Positions 49,005-57,635 are shown, counted from the stretch's first letter. The stretch is 64,000 nt of DNA from Rhizobiales bacterium 63-22 (GCA_001898995.1 MKVZ01000004.1:494612-558611), one strand, 5' to 3'. A program made the numbers and translations. Notes: generated from the letters alone by a model not told the origin.

Positions 49005-51956
49005 TCAGTGCGCCTCGTCCCAGTTGTGCGCGGCCCTTGCATCGACATGCAGCGGAACCGCCAGCGATATGGCCGGCATGGCTGCATGCTCCATGATACG
49101 GCATACGACGGGGATGGTCTTCTCCACCTCGGCGTCGGGGGCTTCGAAGATCAGTTCGTCATGCACCTGCAACAGCATGCGGGCCGAGAGCTTTTCCGCC
49201 GCCAGCGCGTCCTCCATTCGGATCATGGCGCGGCGGATGATATCCGCCGCAGAGCCCTGAATGGGCGCATTGATGGCGGCGCGCTCGTTGAAGGCGCGCA
49301 TCTGCGGGTTGGAGGCGCGGATATCCGGATAATGCGCGCGACGGCCGAAGATCGTCTCGACATAACCGTGCTCGCGGGCGAAGGCCTTGGTCGCCTCCAT
49401 ATAGTCGCGGATGCCCGGAAAACGCTCGAAATAGGTGCGGATATATTGCCCCGCTTCCTCGCGCGGGATGGAAAGCTGGTTCGCCAGACCGAAGGCGGAA
49501 ATACCATAGATGATGCCGAAATTGATCGCCTTGGCGCGGCGGCGCACTTCCGGCGGCATGCCTTCCACCGGCACGCCGAACATTTCCGACGCCGTCATGG
49601 CGTGGATGTCGATGCCGTCGGCGAAGGCCTGCTTGAGCTGCGGAATGTCGGCCACATGCGCGAGCACGCGCAGCTCGATCTGGCTGTAGTCGGCGGAGAT
49701 CAGCTTGTTGCCCGGCTCGGCGATGAAGGCGGTGCGAATCTTGCGGCCCTCGGCGGTTCGCACCGGAATATTCTGCAAGTTCGGGTCCGAGGACGACAGC
49801 CGTCCGGTCGAAGTCGAGGCCATCGCATAGGATGTGTGGACACGCCCGGTCCGGGGATTGATGAAGCCCGGCAGCGCGTCGGTATAGGTGGATTTCAGCT
49901 TCGTGATCTGCCGCCAGTCGACGATCTTGCGCGGCAGCGGATGGCCTTCGGCGGCGAGGTCTTCCAGCACCTGCGCCGAGGTGGACCATTGCCCGGTCTT
50001 GGTCTTGGACGCGCCGGGCAGGCTCATCTTGCCGAACAATATGTCGCCAAGCTGCTTGGGCGAGCCGATGGTGAATTTCTCGCCCGCGAGTTCGTAAATC
50101 TCGTCCTCGAAGCGGGCGGCGGCCTGCGCCAGATCGCCGGACAGGCGCGACAGCACCTGCCGGTCCACCGAAACGCCGCGCTCCTCCATGCGCGCCAGCA
50201 CGGCCACCAGCGGACGCTCCAGCCGCTCATAAACCGAGGTCAGCCCCGCCGCCGCGAGACGCGGTTTCAGAACCTGCCAGAGGCGCAGGGTCACGTCGGC
50301 ATCTTCCGCCGCGTAAGCCGTGGCACGATCGAGGTCGACCATGTCGAAGCCGACGGCGTTCTTGCCGCTGCCCGCCACATCCTTGTAGGCGATGGGTGTG
50401 TGGCCGAGCCAGCGCTCCGACAACGGGTCCATGCCGTGGCTGCCCGTGCCGGCATCCAATACATAGGAAATCAGCATGGTGTCGTCGAAGGACACGGTGT
50501 CTATGCCGTGGCGGCGCATGACCAGCCAGTCATATTTCATGTTCTGCGCGATTTTCAGGACGGAGGCATCCTCCAGCACCGGCTTGAGCGCCGCCAGCGC
50601 CGCATCGAGCGGAATCTGCCCCTGGACCAGACCGCCACCGAGCAGATCGCCCGCGCCGGCCTTGTGCTGCAAGGGAATATAGGCCGCCCGTCCGGGAGCG
50701 AGCGCCAGCGAGAAGCCGACCAGTTCCGCCTGCATCGGATCGAGCGAGGTGGTTTCCGTGTCGAAAGCGACGAGGCCGGTTTCCGTCGCCTCCGCCAGCC
50801 ATGCGTTCAGCATGGCGAGATCGCGGATACAGGTGTAATTGCCCGTATCGATCTTCTGCGCCTTCGCTTCCTCCGCGCGTTTTTCGGCCAGAGCCTTCGG
50901 CGTATAGCCTTCCGCCGCAGGAGCCGTGGCGGTGGCGGGCGCAAGGGCTACGGCCTCGCTCTCCGCCTTCACGGGAACATCGAGGTCCGGGCCATGAACA
51001 TCGGATTGGGGCGCATCCGCACCCCAGTCCGTCTCCACGGAACACGGCTCGATGGCCGAGGCGTCGGTTTCGGTTGCCTCCGCCACGCGGCGGGTCAGCG
51101 TGGTGAACTCCATCGCCTTGAGGAAGCCGATCAGCTTCGGCCCGTTCTGCGGCTCCAGCACCAGCCCGTCGAGATCGACGTCGAGCGGTACGTCGTTCTT
51201 CAATGTCACGAGTTCGCGCGCGATCTTGGTCTGATCGGCGAAGGCGAGAATGTTCTCGCGGCGCTTGTTCTGCTTGATCTCGCCGGCGCGGGCGAGCAGC
51301 GTTTCGAGATCGCCGAACTCCTCCAGCAATTGTGCCGCCGTCTTGGGGCCGATGCCGGGAATGCCGGGCACGTTGTCGGTGCTGTCGCCCGTCAGCGATT
51401 GCAGGTCGATCATCTTTTCCGGCGGCACACCCCATTTCTCGATCACTTCGGGGATCGAGATCTGCTTGTCCTTCATGCTGTCATACATCGACACCTTTGG
51501 CGTCACGAGCTGCATGAGGTCCTTGTCGGAGGAAACGATGGTGACATCGCCGCCCGCTGCCTCGGCGAGCCGCGCATAGGTGGCGATCAGGTCGTCGGCC
51601 TCGAAGCCTTCCTTCTCGATGCAGGGAAGGTTGAAGGCGCGCGTGGCCTGACGGATGAGGCCGAATTGCGGGATCAGGTCTTCCGGCGGCGCGGTACGGT
51701 TGGCCTTGTATTCGGGATAAATCTCGTTGCGGAAGGTCTTCGACGAATAGTCGAAGATGACCGCGAAATGGGTCGGCACCACGCCGACATCGGTATTGCG
51801 CGCGTCCTTCAACAGCTTCCACAGCATGTTGCAGAAGCCGGACACCGCGCCCACGGGCAAGCCGTCCGACTTGCGGGTCAGCGGCGGCAGGGCATGATAG
51901 GCGCGGAAAATATAGGCCGAGCCGTCAACGAGAAAGAGATGATCGCCTTGTTTCAT
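49005..51956 (-). CDS. polA: DNA polymerase I
   Basis: This 983-residue enzyme fills repair gaps and removes Okazaki primers. The 5'-3' exonuclease domain covers residues 1-300 (FRAYHALPPLTR, GVPPEKMIDLQSLTGDSTDN). A low-complexity linker follows at about 300-380. A 3'-5' proofreading domain retains its catalytic DTET (LVAFDTETTSLDP). The polymerase domain has motif A DYSQIELRVLAH, motif B RRAKAINFGIIYGISAFGL and motif C QVHDELIFEAP. All three activities should be present. A long open frame on the other strand is an artefact of the GC-rich code. Confidence 0.97.
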   Translation of the reverse strand: MKQGDHLFLVDGSAYIFRAYHALPPLTRKSDGLPVGAVSGFCNMLWKLLKDARNTDVGVVPTHFAVIFDYSSKTFRNEIYPEYKANRTAPPEDLIPQFGLIRQATRAFNLPCIEKEGFEADDLIATYARLAEAAGGDVTIVSSDKDLMQLVTPKVSMYDSMKDKQISIPEVIEKWGVPPEKMIDLQSLTGDSTDNVPGIPGIGPKTAAQLLEEFGDLETLLARAGEIKQNKRRENILAFADQTKIARELVTLKNDVPLDVDLDGLVLEPQNGPKLIGFLKAMEFTTLTRRVAEATETDASAIEPCSVETDWGADAPQSDVHGPDLDVPVKAESEAVALAPATATAPAAEGYTPKALAEKRAEEAKAQKIDTGNYTCIRDLAMLNAWLAEATETGLVAFDTETTSLDPMQAELVGFSLALAPGRAAYIPLQHKAGAGDLLGGGLVQGQIPLDAALAALKPVLEDASVLKIAQNMKYDWLVMRRHGIDTVSFDDTMLISYVLDAGTGSHGMDPLSERWLGHTPIAYKDVAGSGKNAVGFDMVDLDRATAYAAEDADVTLRLWQVLKPRLAAAGLTSVYERLERPLVAVLARMEERGVSVDRQVLSRLSGDLAQAAARFEDEIYELAGEKFTIGSPKQLGDILFGKMSLPGASKTKTGQWSTSAQVLEDLAAEGHPLPRKIVDWRQITKLKSTYTDALPGFINPRTGRVHTSYAMASTSTGRLSSSDPNLQNIPVRTAEGRKIRTAFIAEPGNKLISADYSQIELRVLAHVADIPQLKQAFADGIDIHAMTASEMFGVPVEGMPPEVRRRAKAINFGIIYGISAFGLANQLSIPREEAGQYIRTYFERFPGIRDYMEATKAFAREHGYVETIFGRRAHYPDIRASNPQMRAFNERAAINAPIQGSAADIIRRAMIRMEDALAAEKLSARMLLQVHDELIFEAPDAEVEKTIPVVCRIMEHAAMPAISLAVPLHVDARAAHNWDEAH

Positions 51957-52028
51957 GATGAAGACTTAAAGGAAAGCGGCGCGAAAGGGAATAAACCGTG
52001 TGTCAGGAGAAAGCCGCCATCCACGGCC

Positions 52029-52104
52029 TCGTGTGGTGGCTTTGAAACCGAAATTCGTGCGCTGTGCTGCTCCAGCCAAATACGAATTTCGGATTCGCCA
52101 CACT
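52029..52104. repeat. X palindrome of family B, inverted, first copy
   Basis: CTCGTGTGGTGGCTTTGAAA and its mate ending ATTCGCCACACTCG flank CGTGCGCTGTGCTGCTCCAG. This is the X element at 32213 in reverse orientation, with arms still pairing. It begins 72 bp upstream of the polA start. Confidence 0.85.
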
Positions 52105-52190
52105 CGTGTGGTGGATTTGAAGTTCCTGTCCTTTGCATGGCATCAGCGTTCAGGAACTTCAAATCCGTAAACCACACGAGATTCATAAAC
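52104..52190. repeat. Y palindrome of family B, inverted
   Basis: CGTGTGGTGGATTTGAAGTT with CCTG, and CAGGAACTTCAAATCCGTAA with ACCACACGAG, pair around TCCTTTGCATGGCATCAGCG. This is the Y element at 32302 read in reverse. The spacer ATTCATAAACTTG after it matches the reverse complement of the X-Y spacer at 32289. Confidence 0.85.
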
Positions 52191-52194
52191 TTGC

Positions 52195-52266
52195 CAGTGT
52201 GGCTTTGAATCCGAAATTCGTGCGCTGTGCTGCTCCAGCCAAATACGAATTTCGGATTCGCCACAC
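52195..52266. repeat. X palindrome of family B, inverted, second copy
   Basis: AGTGTGGCTTTGAATCCGAA and GAATTTCGGATTCGCCACAC pair around the same centre as the copy at 52029. With Y it forms the inverted X-Y unit; the copy at 52029 is an extra X. Confidence 0.85.
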
Positions 52267-52413
52267 CGTGAAACACCTCACGCCGCGATAACGGATTCGT
52301 TACAGATTTGTAATGTCCCGTGCCCTTGAATAGCCACAGTTAAAAGGCCAAATTCCTCGCATCGACATTGCGTCGGTCGCCGGTTTTCTGACCCGTCCCC
52401 CGTTGGATACCGG

Positions 52414-52505
52414 ATGTAAGCGGCAGCCTCATTCCCCCCTCTCCGGGCTGCCGCTTGAGTGTAGTGACATGGCCGTTGTGGTACCCCCTCACCACAACGG
52501 CCAAT
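52414..52505 (+). ncRNA. Candidate small RNA with two strong hairpins and C-rich loops
   Basis: Two perfect stems stand in tandem. AAGCGGCAGCC/GGCTGCCGCTT (52418-52456) has loop TCATTCCCCCCTCTCCG. GGCCGTTGTGGT/ACCACAACGGCC (52471-52502) has loop ACCCCCTC. A weaker upstream hairpin (CCGGT/ACCGG, 52380-52413) also has a CCCGTCCCCC loop, so the transcript may start near 52355. On the plus strand the loops are pyrimidine-rich and complementary to ribosome-binding sites, as in known alphaproteobacterial sRNA families (suhB/MmgR and alpha-r14 groups). AATCCTATTT after the last stem is a weak terminator tail. Promoter not clearly seen; TTACA-GATT-TGTAA at 52300-52313 may be a regulatory site. Confidence 0.6.
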
Positions 52506-52536
52506 CCTATTTCGGGGCCTGCTTCCGAATACGGCT

Positions 52537-53040
52537 TCAGGTCGCCGGACAACCCTTTTCCACCAGAAACCGTGTCGTGCCATCCGGGCGGAACGCCTTC
52601 GGATTGGGATCGTATAACGGTCCGGCCACCAGAGGCGCGGCGGGCAGGACCGATTCGTCCTGATTCGAGCGGACCGTGGTGGAAAGCGTCTGCAACAGCG
52701 CGCCGTCGGCGCCCGTGACGCGGATGGAAACATTATAGGGCCTGTCCTTCACGATACAGTGAACGGGCGGCGTTTCGAGTGCGATCCGGTCCTGACCTTC
52801 AAAAAACTTCCGCTCCACCGTCAATGCCGCGCCGCCGGCCGGATTGTCGAAGGCCGCCGTCACCCGCGCACCTGCCGTGACCGGCCCGATCCGGCTCAGC
52901 GTCACCAGAAAGGTCGCGCGTGCGGTGCGGTAATTGAACACCACCAGCCGGCCCGACACCTCGAAAGGCCCCCCTGCCCCCTCCCGCTGGCATGCGGACA
53001 GGGCGCAGAGCGCGGCAAGAAAAAGCATGGAAACCTTCAT
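52537..53040 (-). CDS. Small hypothetical lipoprotein
   Basis: This 167-residue protein has a lipoprotein signal (MLFLAALCALSAC, lipidated Cys17) followed by a predicted beta-rich domain (GRLVVFNYRTARATFLVTLS, ETPPVHCIVKDRPYNVSIRV). No family was recognised. A near-perfect GGAGG lies just upstream of the ATG, and the start overlaps the stop of the CGNR gene as ATGA, so the two are translated together. Likely located at the outer or inner membrane facing the periplasm. Confidence 0.75.
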   Translation of the reverse strand: MKVSMLFLAALCALSACQREGAGGPFEVSGRLVVFNYRTARATFLVTLSRIGPVTAGARVTAAFDNPAGGAALTVERKFFEGQDRIALETPPVHCIVKDRPYNVSIRVTGADGALLQTLSTTVRSNQDESVLPAAPLVAGPLYDPNPKAFRPDGTTRFLVEKGCPAT

Positions 53041-53591
53041 GATCCTCCCTCCCTGACCTTGCGGTAATGGCGGCTCGCTTTGGCGCGGTTGCCGCATACC
53101 GTCATGTCGCACCAGATGCGGCTGCGGTTGCGGCTGCGGTCGAGGAACAGCCAGCCGCAATTGGCACAGACCTTGAGCCTGCCGCCGCCGTCGAGACATT
53201 CGCCCGTCAGCCGCAGGGCGGAGCGGGCCGCCGCGGCCTCCAGCGCCCGCGGCGAGGCTGCGTGGCGCAGATTGCCGGCGATCGCCTCCAGCAGGTTCGC
53301 CAGCAGAAGCGGGTCGCTGCCGCCCGCAGCCCTGTCGCGGAAACAGGCGTCCACCGCCTCGCGCAAAGCCAGAAACCGGGCGACGTTCTCCAGCGGCACG
53401 GGCAGAAGCGGCAAAGGCAGTTCCGATTCACCGCAATAGCGGCCGGCGGCCGCGGCGAAGTCGGCCAATTGCGCGGGCACGGCGAAACGATCGGTGCTCC
53501 GGGCGGCATCGCCACGCAGGATCACGCTGTTGGCGATATCGAGCGCCAGAGCGCCGCCGGAAAAACGGTGTGGGGTCCAGGAAAAGCTCAT
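53037..53591 (-). CDS. CGNR zinc-finger (ABATE domain) regulator
   Basis: This 184-residue putative transcription regulator has an N-terminal ABATE domain (GGALALDIANSV, LREAVDACFRDRA) and a C-terminal CGNR zinc finger with Cys142, Cys145, Cys161 and Cys166 (VCANCGWLFLDRSRNRSR; CDMTVCGNRAKA). CGNR proteins are mostly uncharacterised; DNA binding is assumed from the finger. The ATG has no ribosome site and lies six bases after a TATAAT on its own strand, suggesting a leaderless mRNA. It is divergent from the livH-type permease and may control it. Confidence 0.87.
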   Translation of the reverse strand: MSFSWTPHRFSGGALALDIANSVILRGDAARSTDRFAVPAQLADFAAAAGRYCGESELPLPLLPVPLENVARFLALREAVDACFRDRAAGGSDPLLLANLLEAIAGNLRHAASPRALEAAAARSALRLTGECLDGGGRLKVCANCGWLFLDRSRNRSRIWCDMTVCGNRAKASRHYRKVREGGS

Positions 53592-53596
53592 AGCGC

Positions 53597-53632
53597 ATTA
53601 TAACTGGTAAAATGGATTTTGACAGTTATAAT
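53597..53632. promoter_or_regulatory. Divergent promoter with perfect 10-bp inverted repeat
   Basis: ATTATAACTG (53597-53606) and CAGTTATAAT (53623-53632) are exact reverse complements separated by 16 bp. Each arm contains TATAAT on one strand, giving -10 boxes for the CGNR gene (minus) and the permease (plus). The symmetric layout suggests that one dimeric regulator, probably the CGNR protein, covers both promoters. Confidence 0.65.
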
Positions 53633-53653
53633 CGACGGCGTGAGGGACGCGCC

Positions 53654-54550
53654 ATGGTCTATCTGCTGCAACAGTTCGCCAATGCCGTTCCGCAGGCGGC
53701 GCTCTACGCCCTGCTCGCCTTCGGCTATGCGGTGAGTTTCGCCGTGATCCGCCGCGCCGATATCAGCTATGGCGCGCTGGTCGCCTTCGCCGGCCAGCTT
53801 CTCATTCTCTTCACCGGCTTCGGCTGGAACGCCCTGTGGCTGACGCTTCCGGCGGCGCTCGCGGTGGGTACCGCCGGCGCGCTTGCCTATACGCTCGGCG
53901 CGGGCCTTGCGATCGCGCGCGCGGTTATGCGCCCGTTGCGGGCGGCCTCGGCCAACATGGCGATGGTCGCAGCACTCGGCGTCACCATCGCGCTGATGGA
54001 ATGCGCGCGGCTCGCCGCCGGATCGCGCAGCCTGTGGCTGCCGCCGCTGTTGCAGCGGACCGTAATATTCTGGCGCAGCGCCGACGGCACCGTGGCACTG
54101 ACGCTCATGCAGATCGTCAATACCATATTGATGACGGCGATCGTGCTGGGCGCCGCCCTCGTCATCGCCCGCACGCGCTTCGGCCGCCACTGGCGGGCGG
54201 TACGCGACGATGCTTTCGCCGCAAGATTGTGCGGCGTCGACGCCGACCGGGTTTTTCTCGCCGCCTATCTGGGCGCGGTGCTGATCGCCGCGCTGGCGGG
54301 CATCCTGATGACGGCCTATTACGGCACGATGGATTCGGGCGACGGTCTGCTGCTCGGCCTCAAGATTCTGATGATCGGCGCTGTCGGCGGTTATTTTTCG
54401 CCGCTCGCCTCGGCGGGTGGGGCCGCGCTGCTCGCCTTTGCAGAAACATTCTGGACCGCCTTCGCGCCGCTCGTCTGGCGCGAACCGGCCATATTCGCGC
54501 TTCTGGTCTTCCTCCTCGCCGTGAGCCGCCGCGAAAGCCTCGCGCCCTGA
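53654..54550 (+). CDS. LivH-type branched-chain amino acid ABC permease, orphan
   Basis: This 298-residue integral membrane protein has about eight spans and the LivH pattern: VPQAALYALLAFGYAVSFAV, RADISYGALVAFAGQ, and the cytoplasmic EAA-like loop TRFGRHWRAVRDDAFAARLCG followed by GVDADR. LivH normally works with LivM, two ATPases (LivG, LivF) and a binding protein; none are nearby. GAGGGA precedes the ATG at 53654. It may use distant partners or have another role. Upstream in-frame codons cover the operator and are not used. Confidence 0.83.
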   Translation: MVYLLQQFANAVPQAALYALLAFGYAVSFAVIRRADISYGALVAFAGQLLILFTGFGWNALWLTLPAALAVGTAGALAYTLGAGLAIARAVMRPLRAASANMAMVAALGVTIALMECARLAAGSRSLWLPPLLQRTVIFWRSADGTVALTLMQIVNTILMTAIVLGAALVIARTRFGRHWRAVRDDAFAARLCGVDADRVFLAAYLGAVLIAALAGILMTAYYGTMDSGDGLLLGLKILMIGAVGGYFSPLASAGGAALLAFAETFWTAFAPLVWREPAIFALLVFLLAVSRRESLAP

Positions 54551-54622
54551 AAGGCCGGTTCAATTTACGACAAACGCCTGCAAACCGGGTTTTCTCTTGG
54601 GAAAGCTGGTTGTACTGTGCCG

Positions 54623-54658
54623 CCAGTTTTTCGACTCGTCCCAGTTTTTTGACTCGTC
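54623..54658. repeat. Tandem pair of an 18-bp unit upstream of the M20 peptidase
   Basis: CCAGTTTTTCGACTCGTC is followed directly by CCAGTTTTTTGACTCGTC, differing at one base. The second unit contains TTTTGACTCG. The pair lies 11-46 bp before the peptidase start, in its leader or promoter. Confidence 0.6.
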
Positions 54659-54669
54659 AGGGAATATCC

Positions 54670-56067
54670 ATGTCCACGCAATCGCTCGACACCGTCCTCG
54701 CCCATCTCGACGCCAATCTCGACAAAAGCCTCGAACGGCTGTTCGATCTCCTGCGTATCAAGTCGATTTCCACCGATCCCGCCTACAAGGCCGATTGCCG
54801 CAAGGCGGCGGAATGGCTGGTCGAGGACCTGAAGTCGATCGGCTTCGAGGCGAGCGTGCGCGACACGCCCGGCCATCCGATGGTCGTTGCCCATCATGAG
54901 GGTGCTGCGCCGGACGCGCCGCATGTCCTGTTCTACGGCCATTATGACGTGCAGCCGGTCGATCCGCTGAACCTCTGGGAGAACGATCCGTTCGAGCCGA
55001 CGGTGAAGGATATGGGTGGCGGCCGCAAGATTCTGACCGGACGCGGCACCTCCGACGACAAGGGCCAGTTGATGACCTTCGTCGAGGCCTGCCGCGCCTA
55101 CAAGGCGGTGCACGGAAAGCTGCCGGTCAAAGTGACGCTTTTGTTCGAGGGCGAGGAGGAATCCGGCTCGCCGTCGCTGAAACCGTTCCTCGACGCCAAC
55201 AAGGCCGAACTCAAGGCCGATGTGGCGCTGGTCTGCGACACCGCCATGTGGGATGCCGATACGCCCGCCATCAGCGTCGGCCTGCGCGGTCTCGTCGGCG
55301 AGGAGATCGTGATCAAGGCTGCCGACCGCGACCTGCATTCGGGCTTCTTCGGCGGTGCCGCCGCCAATCCCATCCATATATTGAGCCGGATTCTGGCCGA
55401 CCTGCATGACGCGAACGGCCGCGTCACCGTTCCCGGCTTCTATGAAGGCGTGGAGGAAACGCCGACCGAAATTCTGAAATCGTGGGAAGGACTGGGCCGC
55501 ACGGCGGAGAATTTCCTCGGTCCCATCGGCCTTTCCATCCCGTCCGGCGAAAAGGGCCGCAACGTGCTCGAACTGACATGGGCGCGGCCCACGGCGGAAG
55601 TGAACGGCGTGACCGGCGGCTATACCGGCGAAGGTTTCAAGACCGTAATCCCGGCGCAGGCTTCGGCCAAGGTGTCGTTCCGCCTCGTGCACAAGCAGGA
55701 CCCGGCGAAAATCCGCGAAGCCTTCCACGCCTTCGTGCGCGAACGCGTTCCCGCCGACTGCTCGGTGGAGTTCCACCCGCATGGCGGCTCGCCGGCGATC
55801 CAGTTGCCCTATGACTCAGCCGTCGTCTCCAAGGCAAAGGACGCGCTGTCCGACGAATGGCCGAAGCCGGCGGTGCTGATCGCCATGGGCGGCTCCATCC
55901 CCATCGTCGGCGACTTCGACAGGCTCCTCGGCATGGAATCGCTGCTGGTCGGTTTCGGCCTCGAAGACGACCGCATCCATTCGCCCAACGAGAAATACGA
56001 GCTGAAGTCCTTCCACAAAGGCCAGCGCTCATGGGCCCGTATTCTGGCGGCTATCGCCGCCAGGTAG
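54670..56067 (+). CDS. M20 family dipeptidase/metallopeptidase
   Basis: This 465-residue di-zinc peptidase has HVLFYGHYDVQPVDP (metal His/Asp) near residue 80, GRGTSDDKGQLMTFVEA (bridging Asp), LLFEGEEESGSPS (catalytic Glu), VALVCDTAMW, and the dimerisation domain with DLHSGFFGGAAANP. The subgroup resembles beta-Ala-His or CNDP-type dipeptidases. It is cytoplasmic with no signal peptide. Ribonuclease D follows by 44 bp. Confidence 0.93.
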   Translation: MSTQSLDTVLAHLDANLDKSLERLFDLLRIKSISTDPAYKADCRKAAEWLVEDLKSIGFEASVRDTPGHPMVVAHHEGAAPDAPHVLFYGHYDVQPVDPLNLWENDPFEPTVKDMGGGRKILTGRGTSDDKGQLMTFVEACRAYKAVHGKLPVKVTLLFEGEEESGSPSLKPFLDANKAELKADVALVCDTAMWDADTPAISVGLRGLVGEEIVIKAADRDLHSGFFGGAAANPIHILSRILADLHDANGRVTVPGFYEGVEETPTEILKSWEGLGRTAENFLGPIGLSIPSGEKGRNVLELTWARPTAEVNGVTGGYTGEGFKTVIPAQASAKVSFRLVHKQDPAKIREAFHAFVRERVPADCSVEFHPHGGSPAIQLPYDSAVVSKAKDALSDEWPKPAVLIAMGGSIPIVGDFDRLLGMESLLVGFGLEDDRIHSPNEKYELKSFHKGQRSWARILAAIAAR

Positions 56068-56111
56068 GGCTCGCATTCCGGCGGCTATCGCCGCCAAGCA
56101 AGGAAAATTCA

Positions 56112-56729
56112 ATGACTATCCGTTTTCACAAGCACGATCTGCCGAACCTCGACCATTATCAGGTGGACGCGGTCGCCATCGACACCGAGACGCTCGGTCT
56201 CAATCCGCATCGCGACCGGCTGTGCGTGGTGCAGATATCGCCGGGCGACGGCACGGCGGACGTGATCCAGATCGAGGCGGGCCAGAAGAAGGCCCCCAAT
56301 CTGGTGAAACTGCTGAAAGACCGCGCCATCACCAAGATCTTTCATTTCGGGCGCTTCGATCTCGCCGTGCTCGCGCATGCCTTCGGCACCATGCCGCAAC
56401 CCGTCTTCTGCACCAAGATCGCCTCGAAACTCACACGCACCTATACCGACCGGCACGGCCTGAAGGAGCTCTGCAGCGAGCTTCTGGAGATTTCCATCTC
56501 CAAGCAGCAGCAATCCTCCGACTGGGGCGCGGAAATGCTCACGCAGGCGCAACTCGAATATGCGGCTTCCGACGTGCTCTATCTGCACCGGCTCAGGGCG
56601 GTTCTGGAAAAGCGGCTGCAACGCGACGGCCGCACGAAACAGGCCGAAGCCTGCTTCAGATTCCTGCCGACACGGGCCGAACTGGACCTGATGGGCTGGG
56701 CCGAAGAGGATATTTTCGCCCATTCATGA
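56112..56729 (+). CDS. rnd: Ribonuclease D, short form
   Basis: This 205-residue 3'-5' exonuclease processes tRNA and other RNA 3' ends. The DEDD active-site residues lie in VAIDTETLGLNPHRD, FHFGRFDLAVL and QLEYAASDVLYLHRL. It lacks the C-terminal HRDC domains of enteric RNase D (about 375 residues), which is normal for the short alphaproteobacterial form. The start ATG follows CAAGGAAAATTC. Confidence 0.93.
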   Translation: MTIRFHKHDLPNLDHYQVDAVAIDTETLGLNPHRDRLCVVQISPGDGTADVIQIEAGQKKAPNLVKLLKDRAITKIFHFGRFDLAVLAHAFGTMPQPVFCTKIASKLTRTYTDRHGLKELCSELLEISISKQQQSSDWGAEMLTQAQLEYAASDVLYLHRLRAVLEKRLQRDGRTKQAEACFRFLPTRAELDLMGWAEEDIFAHS

Positions 56730-56863
56730 AGCCGGAACATTTTTCGCCCGCATGTCAAACGGCCCTTCAGGCAGAGAAATATCTCTTTGTTTTCAATATG
56801 ATGAATAGAAATTCTCACGAATTTCTCACATAAACGTGTACGCCATGACTCGGATTTCACTTG

Positions 56864-56907
56864 CTGTGGCCCGCTTGCTACAGACTTTTTCGAGCAGATG
56901 CGTATAT
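56864..56907 (+). promoter_or_regulatory. omp1 promoter region with conserved dyad
   Basis: CTGTGGC-CCGCTT-GCTACAG (56864-56883) is a near-perfect dyad also found before omp2 and omp3. It is followed, 17 bp after TACAGA, by GTATAT (56902-56907) as -10. The dyad overlaps the -35, as expected of a repressor or activator site. It is 75 bp upstream of the start codon. Confidence 0.5.
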
Positions 56908-56957
56908 TAGGGACAAATACGAATACCGATGAAAACATACATTGTAAGGAGTTCATC

Positions 56958-57635
56958 ATGAACCTGAAGACGCTTCTTCTCGCATCGACCGTCGCCCTCG
57001 TCGCAGCAAGCGGCGCGCAGGCCGCCGACGCCGTCGTGGCGCAGGAGCCCGCTCCGGTCGCCGTCGCTCCCGCATTCTCCTGGACCGGCCCCTATATCGG
57101 TGGTCAGGTCGGCTGGGGCTGGGCGAAGTCGAAGTTCAGCGGCGATCTCGGTGACGGCAAGATTTCGCCGAACGGTTTCCTCGGCGGTGTCTATGGCGGC
57201 TACAACTACGACTTCGGCAACAATTTCGTGGCCGGCCTCGAAGGCGACGTGACCTATAACGACGTCCATAAAACGTTTACCGGCGATAATGGCGCATCCA
57301 TGCGCACCAACCTGCGCTGGGCCGGTGCCGTTCGTGCCCGCGTCGGTTACTCGATCGACCGCTTCCTGCCCTATATCGCGGGCGGCGTGGCCTTTGGCGA
57401 CGTGAAGAACACCTATTCCCCCGTCGCGGGCCTTTCCGTCGATCAGAGCAAGACCCTCACCGGCTGGACCGCCGGCGCCGGTATCGATTATGCCATGACC
57501 GACAACGTGATCCTGCGTGCGGAATATCGTTACACCGATTTCGGACACAAGAACTACGACTTCGATAACGACCTGAACGTCCGCGACAAGTTCAAGACCA
57601 ACGAAGTGCGCCTCGGCGTCGCTTACAAGTTCTGA
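56958..57635 (+). CDS. Outer membrane beta-barrel protein, Omp25/Omp31-like (omp copy 1)
   Basis: This 225-residue porin-like protein has a signal peptide (MNLKTLLLASTVALVAASGA, cleaved after QA at residue 22), an alanine/proline-rich mature start, then an eight-strand barrel with FSWTGPYIGGQVGWGW, GGVYGGYNYDFGNNF, RARVGYSIDRFLPYIAGG and the terminal GVAYKF, whose last phenylalanine is the outer-membrane targeting signal. It is identical to the protein of copy 2. AAGGAG precedes the ATG. Transcription ends at the hairpin 22 bp downstream. Confidence 0.93.
   Translation: MNLKTLLLASTVALVAASGAQAADAVVAQEPAPVAVAPAFSWTGPYIGGQVGWGWAKSKFSGDLGDGKISPNGFLGGVYGGYNYDFGNNFVAGLEGDVTYNDVHKTFTGDNGASMRTNLRWAGAVRARVGYSIDRFLPYIAGGVAFGDVKNTYSPVAGLSVDQSKTLTGWTAGAGIDYAMTDNVILRAEYRYTDFGHKNYDFDNDLNVRDKFKTNEVRLGVAYKF

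Noticed and set aside
48939..52208. A 1089-codon open frame antisense to polA
   Set aside because: Its residues are rich in Arg, His, Gly and Asp without any domain, and polA on the other strand has every expected motif. It is a by-product of GC-rich codon use.
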